Assembly (NCBI GenBank): GCA_009929735.1
Contig: RZZU01000013.1
Location: 1 to 64,000, forward strand
DNA: 64,000 nt
Direction: 5' to 3'
Origin: Clostridia bacterium
GTDB taxonomy: Bacteria; Bacillota; Clostridia; Lachnospirales; Anaerotignaceae
The notes under the pieces are model-generated. The model saw only the letters and a list, made by a program, of their open reading frames with translations, was not told where the DNA came from and did not search any database. The position numbers were made by a program, and so were the translations under genes. Of the stretch, positions 36,702-45,775 are shown in pieces (within the stretch, counting starts at the first letter, position 1; the number at the start of each line of letters is the position of its first letter).

Positions 36702-37498
36702 TGGAAAAGAAAAAAATTCGTCTGTTTTCCAAGGGTTTATTAGGGTTGACAGCCATTTTCTTTTATGTGCCTATTTTGTACATCATTCTGTTTTCCTTTA
36801 ACAGCTCTCGCTCGCTGACAAAATTTGAAGGCTTCTCCCTGCGCTGGTATGAGAAGATGTTCGCCGATTCCACCATGATGGAGGCTGTGGCATATACCGT
36901 AATCATCGCCCTCCTTGCCACCCTTATCTCCACCATTATTGGTACATTAACAGCAATCGGGCTTTCAAAATCCCGAAAGCTGATGCGTGGCATTGTGGAA
37001 CAGGTAAATAACCTGCCGATTATGAATCCTGAAATCGTTACGGGCATTGGGCTTTTAATGTTTTTCAGTGCTTTGGGCATAAAAAAAGGGTTTTTAACGT
37101 TGCTGCTTGCCCATATCATGTTCTGTATTCCATATGTAATATTAAGCGTTACACCGAAACTGCGCTCCTTAGACCCAAATCTGGCGGATGCCGCCTTAGA
37201 CCTTGGTGCAACGCCCATGCAGGCTCTCTGGAAGGTTATTGTTCCGCAAATCAGACCAGGAATTGTTTCCGGCGCATTGATTGCCTTCACCATGTCCTTT
37301 GATGACTTCGTGATTTCCTATTTTGTAACCGGCAATGGCGTGAATAATATTTCCATTTTGGTTTATACCATGAGCAAACGAGTAAATCCGTCGATCAATG
37401 CTTTAAGCACCTTGGTTATTTTGTTGATTACCTTGGTTTTACTCATCGTAAATTTTATCCCTATTATGAAAGAAAAGAAAGGAAGAAAAACGACATGA
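36701..37498 (+). CDS. potC: Spermidine/putrescine ABC transporter permease
   Basis: This 265-residue permease has six hydrophobic segments and the EAA loop LADAALDLGATPMQALWKVIVPQIRPG. It overlaps potB by one base and potD by four (ATGA), which implies tight translational coupling. Confidence 0.93.
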   Translation: MEKKKIRLFSKGLLGLTAIFFYVPILYIILFSFNSSRSLTKFEGFSLRWYEKMFADSTMMEAVAYTVIIALLATLISTIIGTLTAIGLSKSRKLMRGIVEQVNNLPIMNPEIVTGIGLLMFFSALGIKKGFLTLLLAHIMFCIPYVILSVTPKLRSLDPNLADAALDLGATPMQALWKVIVPQIRPGIVSGALIAFTMSFDDFVISYFVTGNGVNNISILVYTMSKRVNPSINALSTLVILLITLVLLIVNFIPIMKEKKGRKTT

Positions 37499-38571
37499 AA
37501 AAAATGATTGCATTGGCTCTTGGTGCAGCTTTATTGCTCTCTGGCTGCGGCGGCGGCTCTACAACCTCTGATGCGGAAGAAAAATATGGCTCATCCACAT
37601 TAAAGCTCTATAACTGGGGGGAATATATGGGTGAAAACCTGATTTCCAATTTTGAAGAGGAATTTGGCGTAAATGTCATTGTGGAATACTTTGACTCCAA
37701 TGAAATGATGTATACAAAATTGCAGGCAGGCGACGCTTACGATGTTCTGGTACCCTCTGACTATATGATTGAGCGATTGCTTTCCGAGAATATGCTCCAA
37801 AAACTGGATTTGTCCTTGATTCCCAACATTTCCCATCTGGCGGAGGGTGTGAAAAATCTCCCCTATGACACCGACAACAGCTACTCCGTTCCTTATTTCT
37901 GGGGCAATGTAGGCATCGTTTATAATCATAATAACGTAAATGCCGCCGATGTTGAACGATTGGGCTATAATATCCTTCATGATACAACCTATAAGGGACG
38001 CATCTATGTATACGACTCCGAACGGGATTCCTTCATGATGGCATTAAAAGCTTTGGGTTACTCCATGAATACAGAAAACGAATCTGAAATTGATGAGGCC
38101 TACAACTGGCTGCTTCAAATGAACAACACAATGGAGCCCGCCTATGTTACCGATGAGGTTATTGACGGAATGGTTAACGGAAACAAGGATATTGCGGTGG
38201 TTTACAGTGGTGACGCCACAACCATTTTAGCAGAAAACGAAGATATGAGCTTCTTCCTGCCAACGGAGGGTACAAACCTGTGGAGTGATTCCATGGTAAT
38301 CCCTGCAAACGCAGAGAATCCCCTTTTGGCGCATGAATTCATCAATTATGTTTTAACGCATGATGCTTCCTATGATAACTCTGAAACCGTAGGCTATCCT
38401 TCCTCCAATCAAGAGGTTTTGGATGAAATGTCTGGACCCGATGGTATTTATGCGGAAAACGAAGCATATTTGCCCAGAACGGACTATGCAAAGGATGAAG
38501 TTTTTGAGGATAATCCTGTTTTAAAACAAAAGCTTGCTGAGCTTTGGATTAAGGTAAAGGCTTCTCACTAA
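37495..38571 (+). CDS. potD: Spermidine/putrescine-binding lipoprotein
   Basis: This 358-residue substrate-binding protein has a lipoprotein signal (MKKMIALALGAALLLSGC) and the PotD core: LKLYNWGEYMGENLISNFEEEFG, YDVLVPSDYMIERLLSENML, PYFWGNVGIVYN and the C-terminal AEELW-like LAELWIKVKA. It would capture polyamines outside the membrane. Confidence 0.94.
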   Translation: MKKMIALALGAALLLSGCGGGSTTSDAEEKYGSSTLKLYNWGEYMGENLISNFEEEFGVNVIVEYFDSNEMMYTKLQAGDAYDVLVPSDYMIERLLSENMLQKLDLSLIPNISHLAEGVKNLPYDTDNSYSVPYFWGNVGIVYNHNNVNAADVERLGYNILHDTTYKGRIYVYDSERDSFMMALKALGYSMNTENESEIDEAYNWLLQMNNTMEPAYVTDEVIDGMVNGNKDIAVVYSGDATTILAENEDMSFFLPTEGTNLWSDSMVIPANAENPLLAHEFINYVLTHDASYDNSETVGYPSSNQEVLDEMSGPDGIYAENEAYLPRTDYAKDEVFEDNPVLKQKLAELWIKVKASH

Positions 38572-38586
38572 ACTAAGCCTTTTTCA

Positions 38587-38613
38587 CAGGGTGTCGACTT
38601 CGTCGACACCCTG
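38587..38613 (+). terminator. Hairpin at the end of the pot operon
   Basis: CAGGGTGTCGAC-TTC-GTCGACACCCTG is a perfect 12-base-pair stem. The T run after it is weak (AATCATTTGTTTT). Confidence 0.7.
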
Positions 38614-38791
38614 AATCATTTGTTTTACAGATGGTATTGCTTTCACGATATGAATTTTTTTATTTACCCCAAGTTATGAAAAGCTATGCCCATTTTGCAG
38701 CCTTTCTCTCAACCTGTCATAAAACATAATTTGGGGCATCCCTGTTAATATACAAAAACGCCCCGTCTTTGTGCCAATCCTAATTGGAATG

Positions 38792-40681
38792 CTATTTCAC
38801 CAACAGCTCATGAAAAATATTATAATTTTCCTTCACTTTATAATGCGCCGAATCGGGTATTTTTTCATAAGTCACATCTGCCTCAGGCACAGGATAGGTG
38901 GTAACCACCCCTAAACCGCCAATGTAGGTGCCATAGCTCCACCCAATTCCATATTCTTCAAATGTACTGATCATATCCGTAAAGAACTTTTCTCTTGTTT
39001 CATTTGAATATGCAAAAGGAAATAATGTTCCCCCTTCGCCATTATAAAAGCATCCCCACTCACCAATCATAAAGCCCACATTGTTTTGCTCGGCAATGTT
39101 CTTTAACTCTAACGGTGCAACCAACAGTTGGGATTGCTTCAAACATTCCCCAGCATCCCACACTTTACCGTTGTTGTCGGTAAACGGCCAATCGTAAGCC
39201 TCAAAAGCACTGGGATTTTCCCCATAAAGAAACATATCAGGAACACAGAATTCCCTTGGCTCGTAAAGATGATAGCTCAGCGCAACACCTTGCTTTGCCA
39301 TCTCTTCCCCCGTAATATTCATGGCATGAACATCCGCTACCATAACTCTGTCAGCAGATTCTTTTCTGATTGCTTCAATGGAAGGCAGATATGCTGTAAC
39401 ATATGCCTCATCATTGGGCGGGTTAGGCTCATTCATCAGGTTAAAGCTCAAATAGTTGTTGGGAATATCCGCATACCTTCTGGCTAGGACACCCCATATT
39501 TCGGCAACATCCTTTTGAAGCTGTGCATCTGTAAAAATGCTGTCATTTAGGGCAAACATACTATCTTGGTTTTTCACATCTCCGTTTGCACCCGGCACCT
39601 CAAACATAACAAGTTGGATATGCACGCCATATTGCATCCCCCACGAAAGAATTTGGTCTATGTATTCAATTTCCCGCAAATTCAGCCTACCGTCTTGAGG
39701 GTAAACCGTTCCCGTTAATGTATTTGCTGATTGCAGTCTGCTAAAACTTATCCCAACTCTTGCAAAATTAAAGCCGCACTCCGCTAACGTTTTAATGTCA
39801 TTTTCCATGACTATATCATCCACATCACAGCCGTTTGCGCCATCAATCGTCCATGTTTCGTGACAAAGCAGCATTCCTTTCCATTGGGGAAGCTGCTGAT
39901 TGGATGCGTCAGGCAAGGTTATGCTTCCTGTATAAAGCGCTTTGTCAATAGAATGCCCCCCGATTTCCTCGGGCAAAACAAACTCCGCCTCCGGAAGCTT
40001 TGAACCATAATAGCGTGTCAATGTAAGTATCGCTTCTTTGATGGAAACATTGCTTTCGGGATTAAATTTCTGGTTCTCATCCAAGGTTATTATTTTTTCT
40101 CCGGTGCTTAAATCACACTGCTTCAAAAAAAATTCAACATGACTTCCCGCTCTGCCCGGCAAGATCAATCCCGACTGCTGCATTCCATCTATTTGGGAAA
40201 GATCTGTACAACAATCCTGTATGCCGCATTCTCCATAAGTACCATCCTGCCTTTTTTCAACGAAAGAAAACCTTTCATTGATAATCGGTACACCGTAGCT
40301 TTCTATTAATTCCTGAATTTTTTCGTATCCATAAACCCGCTCTGTTTCGGCCAAATATAGCAGCTCAACCATATCATATCTTTTGGCCAGATCATCATTG
40401 TACATTGATTTTGCTTCGCTAAGAACTTTTAGCTCGCCAATATCATACATCTGGCTTAGTGTGGTTTGAATTAAATCTGATAATTGACCAACCGTAATGT
40501 TTTCCTGAACATTTTTGAAAAGCGAATCACTTGCAATGTGTAATGCATATGCCTTTTTTAGGTCTTCCGGCAGTGTGTCTTGATTGATGCCACTTGAAGC
40601 AGAATCAGCATTTGTATTGCAGCCTGCCATGCCGAATAGCATCACAATTACCAATAAAAAAGTCCAAATTTTATTTTTCAT
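38792..40681 (-). CDS. Glycoside hydrolase family 5 lipoprotein with SLH-like N-terminal region
   Basis: This 629-residue protein begins with a lipobox (MLFGMAGC), so it is anchored outside the membrane. The first 220 residues contain SLH-like segments (DSLFKNVQENITVGQL, NPESNVSIKEAILTLTRYYG). From about 260 on there is a GH5 cellulase-like TIM barrel: NFARVGISFSRL, LMNEPNPPND with the acid/base Glu and MIGEWGCF with the nucleophile Glu. It should cut beta-linked glucans or mannans; the exact substrate is not known. AGGGGTG precedes the ATG. Confidence 0.85.
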   Translation of the reverse strand: MKNKIWTFLLVIVMLFGMAGCNTNADSASSGINQDTLPEDLKKAYALHIASDSLFKNVQENITVGQLSDLIQTTLSQMYDIGELKVLSEAKSMYNDDLAKRYDMVELLYLAETERVYGYEKIQELIESYGVPIINERFSFVEKRQDGTYGECGIQDCCTDLSQIDGMQQSGLILPGRAGSHVEFFLKQCDLSTGEKIITLDENQKFNPESNVSIKEAILTLTRYYGSKLPEAEFVLPEEIGGHSIDKALYTGSITLPDASNQQLPQWKGMLLCHETWTIDGANGCDVDDIVMENDIKTLAECGFNFARVGISFSRLQSANTLTGTVYPQDGRLNLREIEYIDQILSWGMQYGVHIQLVMFEVPGANGDVKNQDSMFALNDSIFTDAQLQKDVAEIWGVLARRYADIPNNYLSFNLMNEPNPPNDEAYVTAYLPSIEAIRKESADRVMVADVHAMNITGEEMAKQGVALSYHLYEPREFCVPDMFLYGENPSAFEAYDWPFTDNNGKVWDAGECLKQSQLLVAPLELKNIAEQNNVGFMIGEWGCFYNGEGGTLFPFAYSNETREKFFTDMISTFEEYGIGWSYGTYIGGLGVVTTYPVPEADVTYEKIPDSAHYKVKENYNIFHELLVK

Positions 40682-40919
40682 ATTTCACCCCTATTTGCAA
40701 AATATTCATAATTTTTCCATTATTATAGCATATGGAAATGGCAGCAACAACAGTCTGCCACCGCAATTACCTCTCTTGCGGGAAATTTTTTCAGCAGACT
40801 TACCAACGTACGGCCACAAAAGAGATACTCCAAAAGGCTTGCTTTTTCCCTATCCTTGGCAGTTATCAAAATATACTTATCCTTTCCTGTCATATTTCAT
40901 TGTAATCCATGTGATTTTT

Positions 40920-40948
40920 TTGACACAGTCTATGAGAAGAAGTATAAT
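40920..40948 (+). promoter_or_regulatory. Consensus sigma-A promoter of the LRR-VWA-MoxR operon
   Basis: TTGACA at 40920-40925 and TATAAT at 40943-40948 both match the consensus exactly and are 17 bases apart. This is one of the best housekeeping promoters in the window and implies strong basal expression. Confidence 0.85.
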
Positions 40949-40982
40949 GAAGCAATAAATTAAATTTAAAAAGGATACTGCT

Positions 40983-42164
40983 ATGAAACCAATAAAAAAG
41001 GTTATTTTATATTATAAAGCTTCTGCCGAGGGTATTATCATTTTGGGTGCTAAGGGCAGAGCAAGCCAACTGCATATTCCCAATGCCATAGATGGCAAGC
41101 CTGTTGTTGCCATTGGCGATTATGCCTTTGCCATCGAAACGGAGCAGCCCATGGCAGAAGAGGAAAGCATGGGAGAAATTACGCTTTGCCCCGCCACGGA
41201 GGAGCGCACCGCCGTTCCCCGAGAAGAGGAAGGGGATGCCCTCCTTCGTATTATTCTGCCTGATACTATCCGCCGCATTGGTGCCTATGCCTTTTATGGC
41301 TGTAACGCCTTGCGCAATGTTCTTTTGCCTGAAGGGCTGGAGGAAATTGCTCCCTATACCTTTTCGGGCTGTTCTGCCTTGGAAACATTGACCCTGCCCA
41401 AAAAAATACAAAAAATCGGCGGCTATGCCTTTTATGACTGCCACGCAATCAAAACGCTTCAAGTTCCCGAAGGCGTTACTTCCATCGGACAGTACGCTTT
41501 TTATAATTGCAGATCGCTGACAAAAATAAATATCCCAAAAAACACAGAGCATCTGGAAACGGGATTGTTTTTGAACTGTGATTCTTTATATGAAATTCAT
41601 TTTGGGCAATGCAATCATGTTTCCGATTTGATTGCCGTTTTAAACCACGAGCTGTTACTTACCATTGACTTTCCGGATGCCCGTGTAAAGCTTTTGATTC
41701 CAGATTTTCAATACGAATATATTGAGGACACCCCTGCAAGAATGTTTCATCAAATCAATTATGGCTCAGGTCATCTGTTCCGCCAGTGTATCCGCAATGC
41801 TGATGTTGATTTCCGCAGATACGACGAATTGTTTTATCTGACCAAACGGGAGGATGCGGCTGTTTTGGTACTGCTTTTGGCCGTGTATCGCCTTTCCTAC
41901 CCCTATCGTCTGCCCGAAAACCGCCGTGAAACCTATCTTTCCTATGTAAGAGAGCATTTGCTTTTTGCGGCGCAATATTATATTGAGCAAAATGATTTGG
42001 AAACCCTTCGTCAGTTTGCCTTATGGGGACTTTTCACCTCCCAAACCTTACCTCAAATCCTTGATTTGGCGCAGAAAAAACGGAAAACTGAAATACTCAG
42101 CTTTCTTATGGATTATCAGCACAAAAATGCTGTCCAAGCAACGAAAAAAAACTTTGATTTGTAA
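40983..42164 (+). CDS. Cytoplasmic leucine-rich repeat (LRR_5/BspA-like) protein
   Basis: This 393-residue protein has no signal peptide. BspA-type repeats of about 23 residues (pattern LPxxIxxIGxYAFxxCxxLxx) run from about residue 28 to 205, interrupted by an acidic insert at about 51-86. The C-terminal half (about 215-393) is helical without repeats (FYLTKREDAAVLVLLLAVYRLSYPYRLP). BspA-like repeats are usually on surface proteins, so a cytoplasmic one tied to a MoxR/VWA pair is unusual. AAAAGGATACTGCT precedes the ATG. The next gene starts 11 bases later. Confidence 0.85.
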   Translation: MKPIKKVILYYKASAEGIIILGAKGRASQLHIPNAIDGKPVVAIGDYAFAIETEQPMAEEESMGEITLCPATEERTAVPREEEGDALLRIILPDTIRRIGAYAFYGCNALRNVLLPEGLEEIAPYTFSGCSALETLTLPKKIQKIGGYAFYDCHAIKTLQVPEGVTSIGQYAFYNCRSLTKINIPKNTEHLETGLFLNCDSLYEIHFGQCNHVSDLIAVLNHELLLTIDFPDARVKLLIPDFQYEYIEDTPARMFHQINYGSGHLFRQCIRNADVDFRRYDELFYLTKREDAAVLVLLLAVYRLSYPYRLPENRRETYLSYVREHLLFAAQYYIEQNDLETLRQFALWGLFTSQTLPQILDLAQKKRKTEILSFLMDYQHKNAVQATKKNFDL

Positions 42165-42175
42165 AGGAGGACATT

Positions 42176-43567
42176 ATGAACGAAACCCATCAGCGTCTGA
42201 TACAAATCGGCAATGCAATTTTGAATGCCTCCCGCAATGAATTATATTTGTCCCTGCGGTTTTTAGATATTGCATTAAGCGGTCTGCGGTATGAAATGAA
42301 TCTGTCCTCCCTTTATGTGGGAACGGACGGCGAAAAAGTTTTGTTTAATCCACGCTATCTGATCGAGCGGTATCAGTGCGACCCCGTTTTGGTGAACCGC
42401 CTTTACCTGCATATGCTTTTGCATTGTATTTTCCGCCATCCTTTTCATACAGGAGAACGGGAGAATGCCCTTTGGGGCCTAGCCTGCGATGTTGCCGTAG
42501 AATCCATGATTGATGCCCTGCCGCTAAAAGCGACGCATCTGGTGGTTTCCGACCGCAGAAACGAACTTTATGACGAGCTGAAAAAGGATTTAAAGGTGCT
42601 TTCCGCCGAGGGCATTTACCGCAAGCTTTCGGAGAAAAAATTTACCGATCAGGAATTTGGAAAGCTTCAGCTTGAATTTTGGGTGGACGACCATGTTTTT
42701 TGGGAACAAAAAAAAGAGGATAACAAAAATCAGGATAATGAAAATCAAGATCATGAAAATCAAGATAATGAAAATCAAGACGAATCCGAGCAAAAGAACC
42801 GAGAAAAGCAAAAGCAGCTGGAGGAAAAATGGCAGCAAATCGGTGAAAAAATGGAAACCAATTTGGAAACCTTCTCAAAGGAGATGGGTGAAAATGCGGG
42901 GGATTTATTACAGCTTTTGAAAATAGAAAATCGGGAAAAATATGACTACCGCCGCTTTCTGGAAAAATTTGTTACTTTAAAAGAGGATTTGCGAGTGGAC
43001 GACGACTCCTACGATTATATCTTTTATACCTACGGGCTGTCCCTCTACGGAAATCTGCCTTTGATTGAATCCTTGGAATATAAGGAAGTAAAAAAAATAG
43101 AGGAGCTGGTCATTGCCATCGATACCTCCGAATCGTGTGAAGGTGAAACGGTACGTCGTTTTTTGGAACAAACCTATGCAATTCTTAACAGCAGTGAAAC
43201 CTTCTTCCATAAAATCAATATTCACCTCCTGCAATGTGACGCAAAAATACAGCAGGATACCATCATCACCTCCAAGGAGGAGCTGGAGAACTACATGGAC
43301 AACTTCCGCCTGATGGGCAGCGGCGGTACAGATTTCCGCCCCGTGTTTGAATATGTTGACAACCTGATTGTAGAAAAGGCTTTTCAAAATCTAAAGGGAC
43401 TGATTTATTTTACAGACGGCTATGGCAGCTTTCCCCGCCGTCGTCCCTCCTACGATACAGCTTTTGTGTTTTTCCACGAAGAATATTTAGACCTGAATGT
43501 GCCACCTTGGGCGATGAAGGTTGTGCTTGGCACACAAGACCTTGCAATCTATGATAAGGAGAACTGA
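42176..43567 (+). CDS. VWA-like / DUF2201-type protein with degenerate metallopeptidase motif
   Basis: This 463-residue protein has two parts. The N-terminal part resembles the DUF2201 metallopeptidase-like domain, but where HExxH is expected it reads HMLLHCIFRH (residues 79-88), lacking the catalytic Glu. A spacer with the repeat QDNEN (185-203) and a charged helix follows. The C-terminal VWA-like domain has the MIDAS residues DTSES (316-320), Thr385 in GGTDF and Asp414 in YFTDGYG. Such proteins are substrate adaptors for MoxR ATPases, encoded here three bases downstream. AAAGGAGG precedes the ATG. Confidence 0.85.
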   Translation: MNETHQRLIQIGNAILNASRNELYLSLRFLDIALSGLRYEMNLSSLYVGTDGEKVLFNPRYLIERYQCDPVLVNRLYLHMLLHCIFRHPFHTGERENALWGLACDVAVESMIDALPLKATHLVVSDRRNELYDELKKDLKVLSAEGIYRKLSEKKFTDQEFGKLQLEFWVDDHVFWEQKKEDNKNQDNENQDHENQDNENQDESEQKNREKQKQLEEKWQQIGEKMETNLETFSKEMGENAGDLLQLLKIENREKYDYRRFLEKFVTLKEDLRVDDDSYDYIFYTYGLSLYGNLPLIESLEYKEVKKIEELVIAIDTSESCEGETVRRFLEQTYAILNSSETFFHKINIHLLQCDAKIQQDTIITSKEELENYMDNFRLMGSGGTDFRPVFEYVDNLIVEKAFQNLKGLIYFTDGYGSFPRRRPSYDTAFVFFHEEYLDLNVPPWAMKVVLGTQDLAIYDKEN

Positions 43568-43569
43568 TT

Positions 43570-45108
43570 ATGAATATAAAACAGGCAAAGGAAGAAATCG
43601 AAAAATCCATACAGGCTTATTTATTGAAAAACGAATTCGGTGAATACCTCATTCCCCGTGTGCGTCAGCGTCCCATTTTGCTCATGGGTGCGCCCGGCAT
43701 CGGCAAAACCGCCATTATGGAGCAGGTGGCAAGAGAATGTGGCGTCGCTTTGGTTTCCTACAGTATTACGCACCATACACGTCAAAGCGCCATCGGTCTG
43801 CCCTTTATCAGCCATAAAACTTATGGTGGCAAGGAGTATGCCGTTACAGAGTATACCATGAGCGAAATCATTGCCTCTGTTTATAACAAAATAGAAGAAA
43901 CAGGGCTTGCGGAGGGCATTCTTTTTATCGATGAAATTAATTGCGCCTCGGAAACACTTGCCCCTGCCATGCTGCAATTTTTGCAGGCAAAGACCTTCGG
44001 TGCCCATAGCGTACCCGACGGTTGGCTGATTGCGGCGGCAGGGAATCCCCCCGAATATAACAAAAGTGTGCGAGAGTTTGACGTTGTAACCCTTGATCGT
44101 GTGAAAAAAATCGATGTTGAGCCTGATTTTCAGGTTTGGAAGGAATATGCCTATCAGCAGTCTGTCCATGGGGCAATTCTTTCCTATTTGGAAATCAAGA
44201 AAAATAATTTTTATGCCATGGAAACCACCGTTGACGGAAAGCGTTTTGTAACCGCCAGAGGCTGGGAGGATCTTTCTACCATTTTAAAGGTTTATGAAGC
44301 GATGAACCTTGCGGCGGATGCAGGCATGATTGTGCAATATTTGCAGCACCAAAAAATCGCCAGAGATTTCGCCAACTATCTGGATTTATACAACAAATAC
44401 AAAACCGATTATCATGTGGAGGATATTTTAAACGGCACCTTTACGGAGCAGTCTGTATCAAAGCTCTCCGCCGCCGCCTTTGATGAAAAGCTGAGCGTCC
44501 TTGGGTTGCTGCTCAGTCGCCTTTCCGTTGATTTTCGGTTGGCGTATGAACGGGATTTGTTCACCACCGAGCTGCACCAAAGTCTGCTGGAATTAAAGGA
44601 ACGCTTCCAAAGCTCCTATTGCAAGGAAACCCCTTGGGATAAGCTGATGGAGGGCTTGTTGGAAGAAAAGGAAACTGCCTTCACGCAAGCGCAAAAGGCG
44701 AACCTTTTAGACCAAAGCACAAAGAGAAGCCGCCGTATGACCATAGAACGGCTCATTGCCTACGAAAATGACATCAAAGGCTTGGGAATTCATGAAAAAG
44801 ATGAGGTTTTTGTGCAAATGAAAACCGCCTTTGCCAAGGAGGTTGCGCTTCGTGAAAATTCCATTGATACAGCGGCAAAGGAATTGAATAACACATTCCT
44901 GTTTTTAGAGGAAGCGTTTGGCGCAGGGCAGGAAATGGTTATCTTCATCACTGAATTAACCACGAATTTTTACAGCGTAAAATTCATCAGCGAAAACGGC
45001 AGTGAAAAGTATTATCAGTATAATAAGGAATTATTGTTTGATGAAAAACAAAAAAGCATTTTAAAGGATATTGAATCCGCAAAAGCAGAGGGAACCTTGC
45101 TGTTTTAA
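43570..45108 (+). CDS. MoxR-type AAA+ ATPase
   Basis: This 512-residue ATPase has an N-terminal AAA+ core: Walker A GAPGIGKT (40-47), Walker B ILFIDE (117-122), sensor-1 Asn159 in AAAGNPPE and an arginine at 177 in LDRVKK. From about residue 230 to the end it is a long helical region with no recognised domain. MoxR ATPases remodel or load metal into partner proteins with a VWA adaptor; the adaptor is encoded just upstream. The partner acted on here may be the LRR protein, which is an inference from gene order. Confidence 0.87.
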   Translation: MNIKQAKEEIEKSIQAYLLKNEFGEYLIPRVRQRPILLMGAPGIGKTAIMEQVARECGVALVSYSITHHTRQSAIGLPFISHKTYGGKEYAVTEYTMSEIIASVYNKIEETGLAEGILFIDEINCASETLAPAMLQFLQAKTFGAHSVPDGWLIAAAGNPPEYNKSVREFDVVTLDRVKKIDVEPDFQVWKEYAYQQSVHGAILSYLEIKKNNFYAMETTVDGKRFVTARGWEDLSTILKVYEAMNLAADAGMIVQYLQHQKIARDFANYLDLYNKYKTDYHVEDILNGTFTEQSVSKLSAAAFDEKLSVLGLLLSRLSVDFRLAYERDLFTTELHQSLLELKERFQSSYCKETPWDKLMEGLLEEKETAFTQAQKANLLDQSTKRSRRMTIERLIAYENDIKGLGIHEKDEVFVQMKTAFAKEVALRENSIDTAAKELNNTFLFLEEAFGAGQEMVIFITELTTNFYSVKFISENGSEKYYQYNKELLFDEKQKSILKDIESAKAEGTLLF

Positions 45109-45117
45109 GCCGATCAA

Positions 45118-45165
45118 AGCGGAAGCCTTGTATGTCCTAAACCCTACAAGTCTTCCGTTTTTTTT
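45118..45165 (+). terminator. Terminator of the LRR-VWA-MoxR operon
   Basis: GCGGAAGCCTTGTA and TACAAGTCTTCCGT pair around a short loop and are followed by nine Ts. Confidence 0.85.
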
Positions 45166-45228
45166 TTGCATTTTCTCTATTGTGTTCCTCCATAAATCAG
45201 TATATCATCACCTTAGGAGGTGTATATC

Positions 45229-45723
45229 ATGAATATTGTTTTTGAAAAACTGGGAATGGAGCACCAAAAATCGGTCATGGAAATTTTTAATTACTACATC
45301 AGCACAAGCACTGCGGCTTTTCCGTCAACACCCCTGCCGGAGCAGTTTTATCCCATGCTGATAAAAAGGTCCGAGGGATTGTGCGCCTATGCCATATTAG
45401 AAGAAGAAACCAATAAAACCATAGGTTTTTGCTCGCTGAATCCTTATAACCCTTTTCCAACCTTTCAGTCTACCGCCACCGTTTCCTATTTTATTGCCCA
45501 CGAATATACGGCAAAGGGAATCGGTGCAAAATGTCTGGATTTATTGGAAAAAGAAGGTAAATCACTTGGCATTCGCCAATTCATTGCGGAAATTTCCTCA
45601 GAAAATGAGTCTAGCATCCGTTTCCATAAAGCCCATGGGTTTGAGCAGACAGGTGAGCTGAAAAACATCGGCGAAAAATTCGGCCACAGCTTTGGTGTTG
45701 TACTGATGCAAAAAACGGTATAA
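45229..45723 (+). CDS. GNAT family N-acetyltransferase
   Basis: This 164-residue acetyltransferase resembles the phosphinothricin acetyltransferase-like group. FNYYISTSTAAFPS is the N-terminal substrate segment, YFIAHEYTAKGIGAKCLDLLE carries the acetyl-CoA loop and ENESSIRFHKAHGFEQTGEL is the last conserved motif. TTAGGAGG lies 8 bases before the ATG at 45229. The substrate is not known. Confidence 0.88.
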   Translation: MNIVFEKLGMEHQKSVMEIFNYYISTSTAAFPSTPLPEQFYPMLIKRSEGLCAYAILEEETNKTIGFCSLNPYNPFPTFQSTATVSYFIAHEYTAKGIGAKCLDLLEKEGKSLGIRQFIAEISSENESSIRFHKAHGFEQTGELKNIGEKFGHSFGVVLMQKTV

Positions 45724-45731
45724 ATGGAACT

Positions 45732-45775
45732 GAAAAAGGACGTCAACTTTTATACAGTGTTGACGTCCTTTTATA
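45732..45775. terminator. Bidirectional terminator between GNAT and TSUP genes
   Basis: AAAAGGACGTCAAC and GTTGACGTCCTTTT are exact complements around an 11-base loop, between converging genes. Confidence 0.92.

Noticed and set aside
42590-42920. Frames on both strands inside the VWA-like gene
   Set aside because: They follow the low-complexity QDNEN repeat in other frames; the main gene is well supported by motifs.
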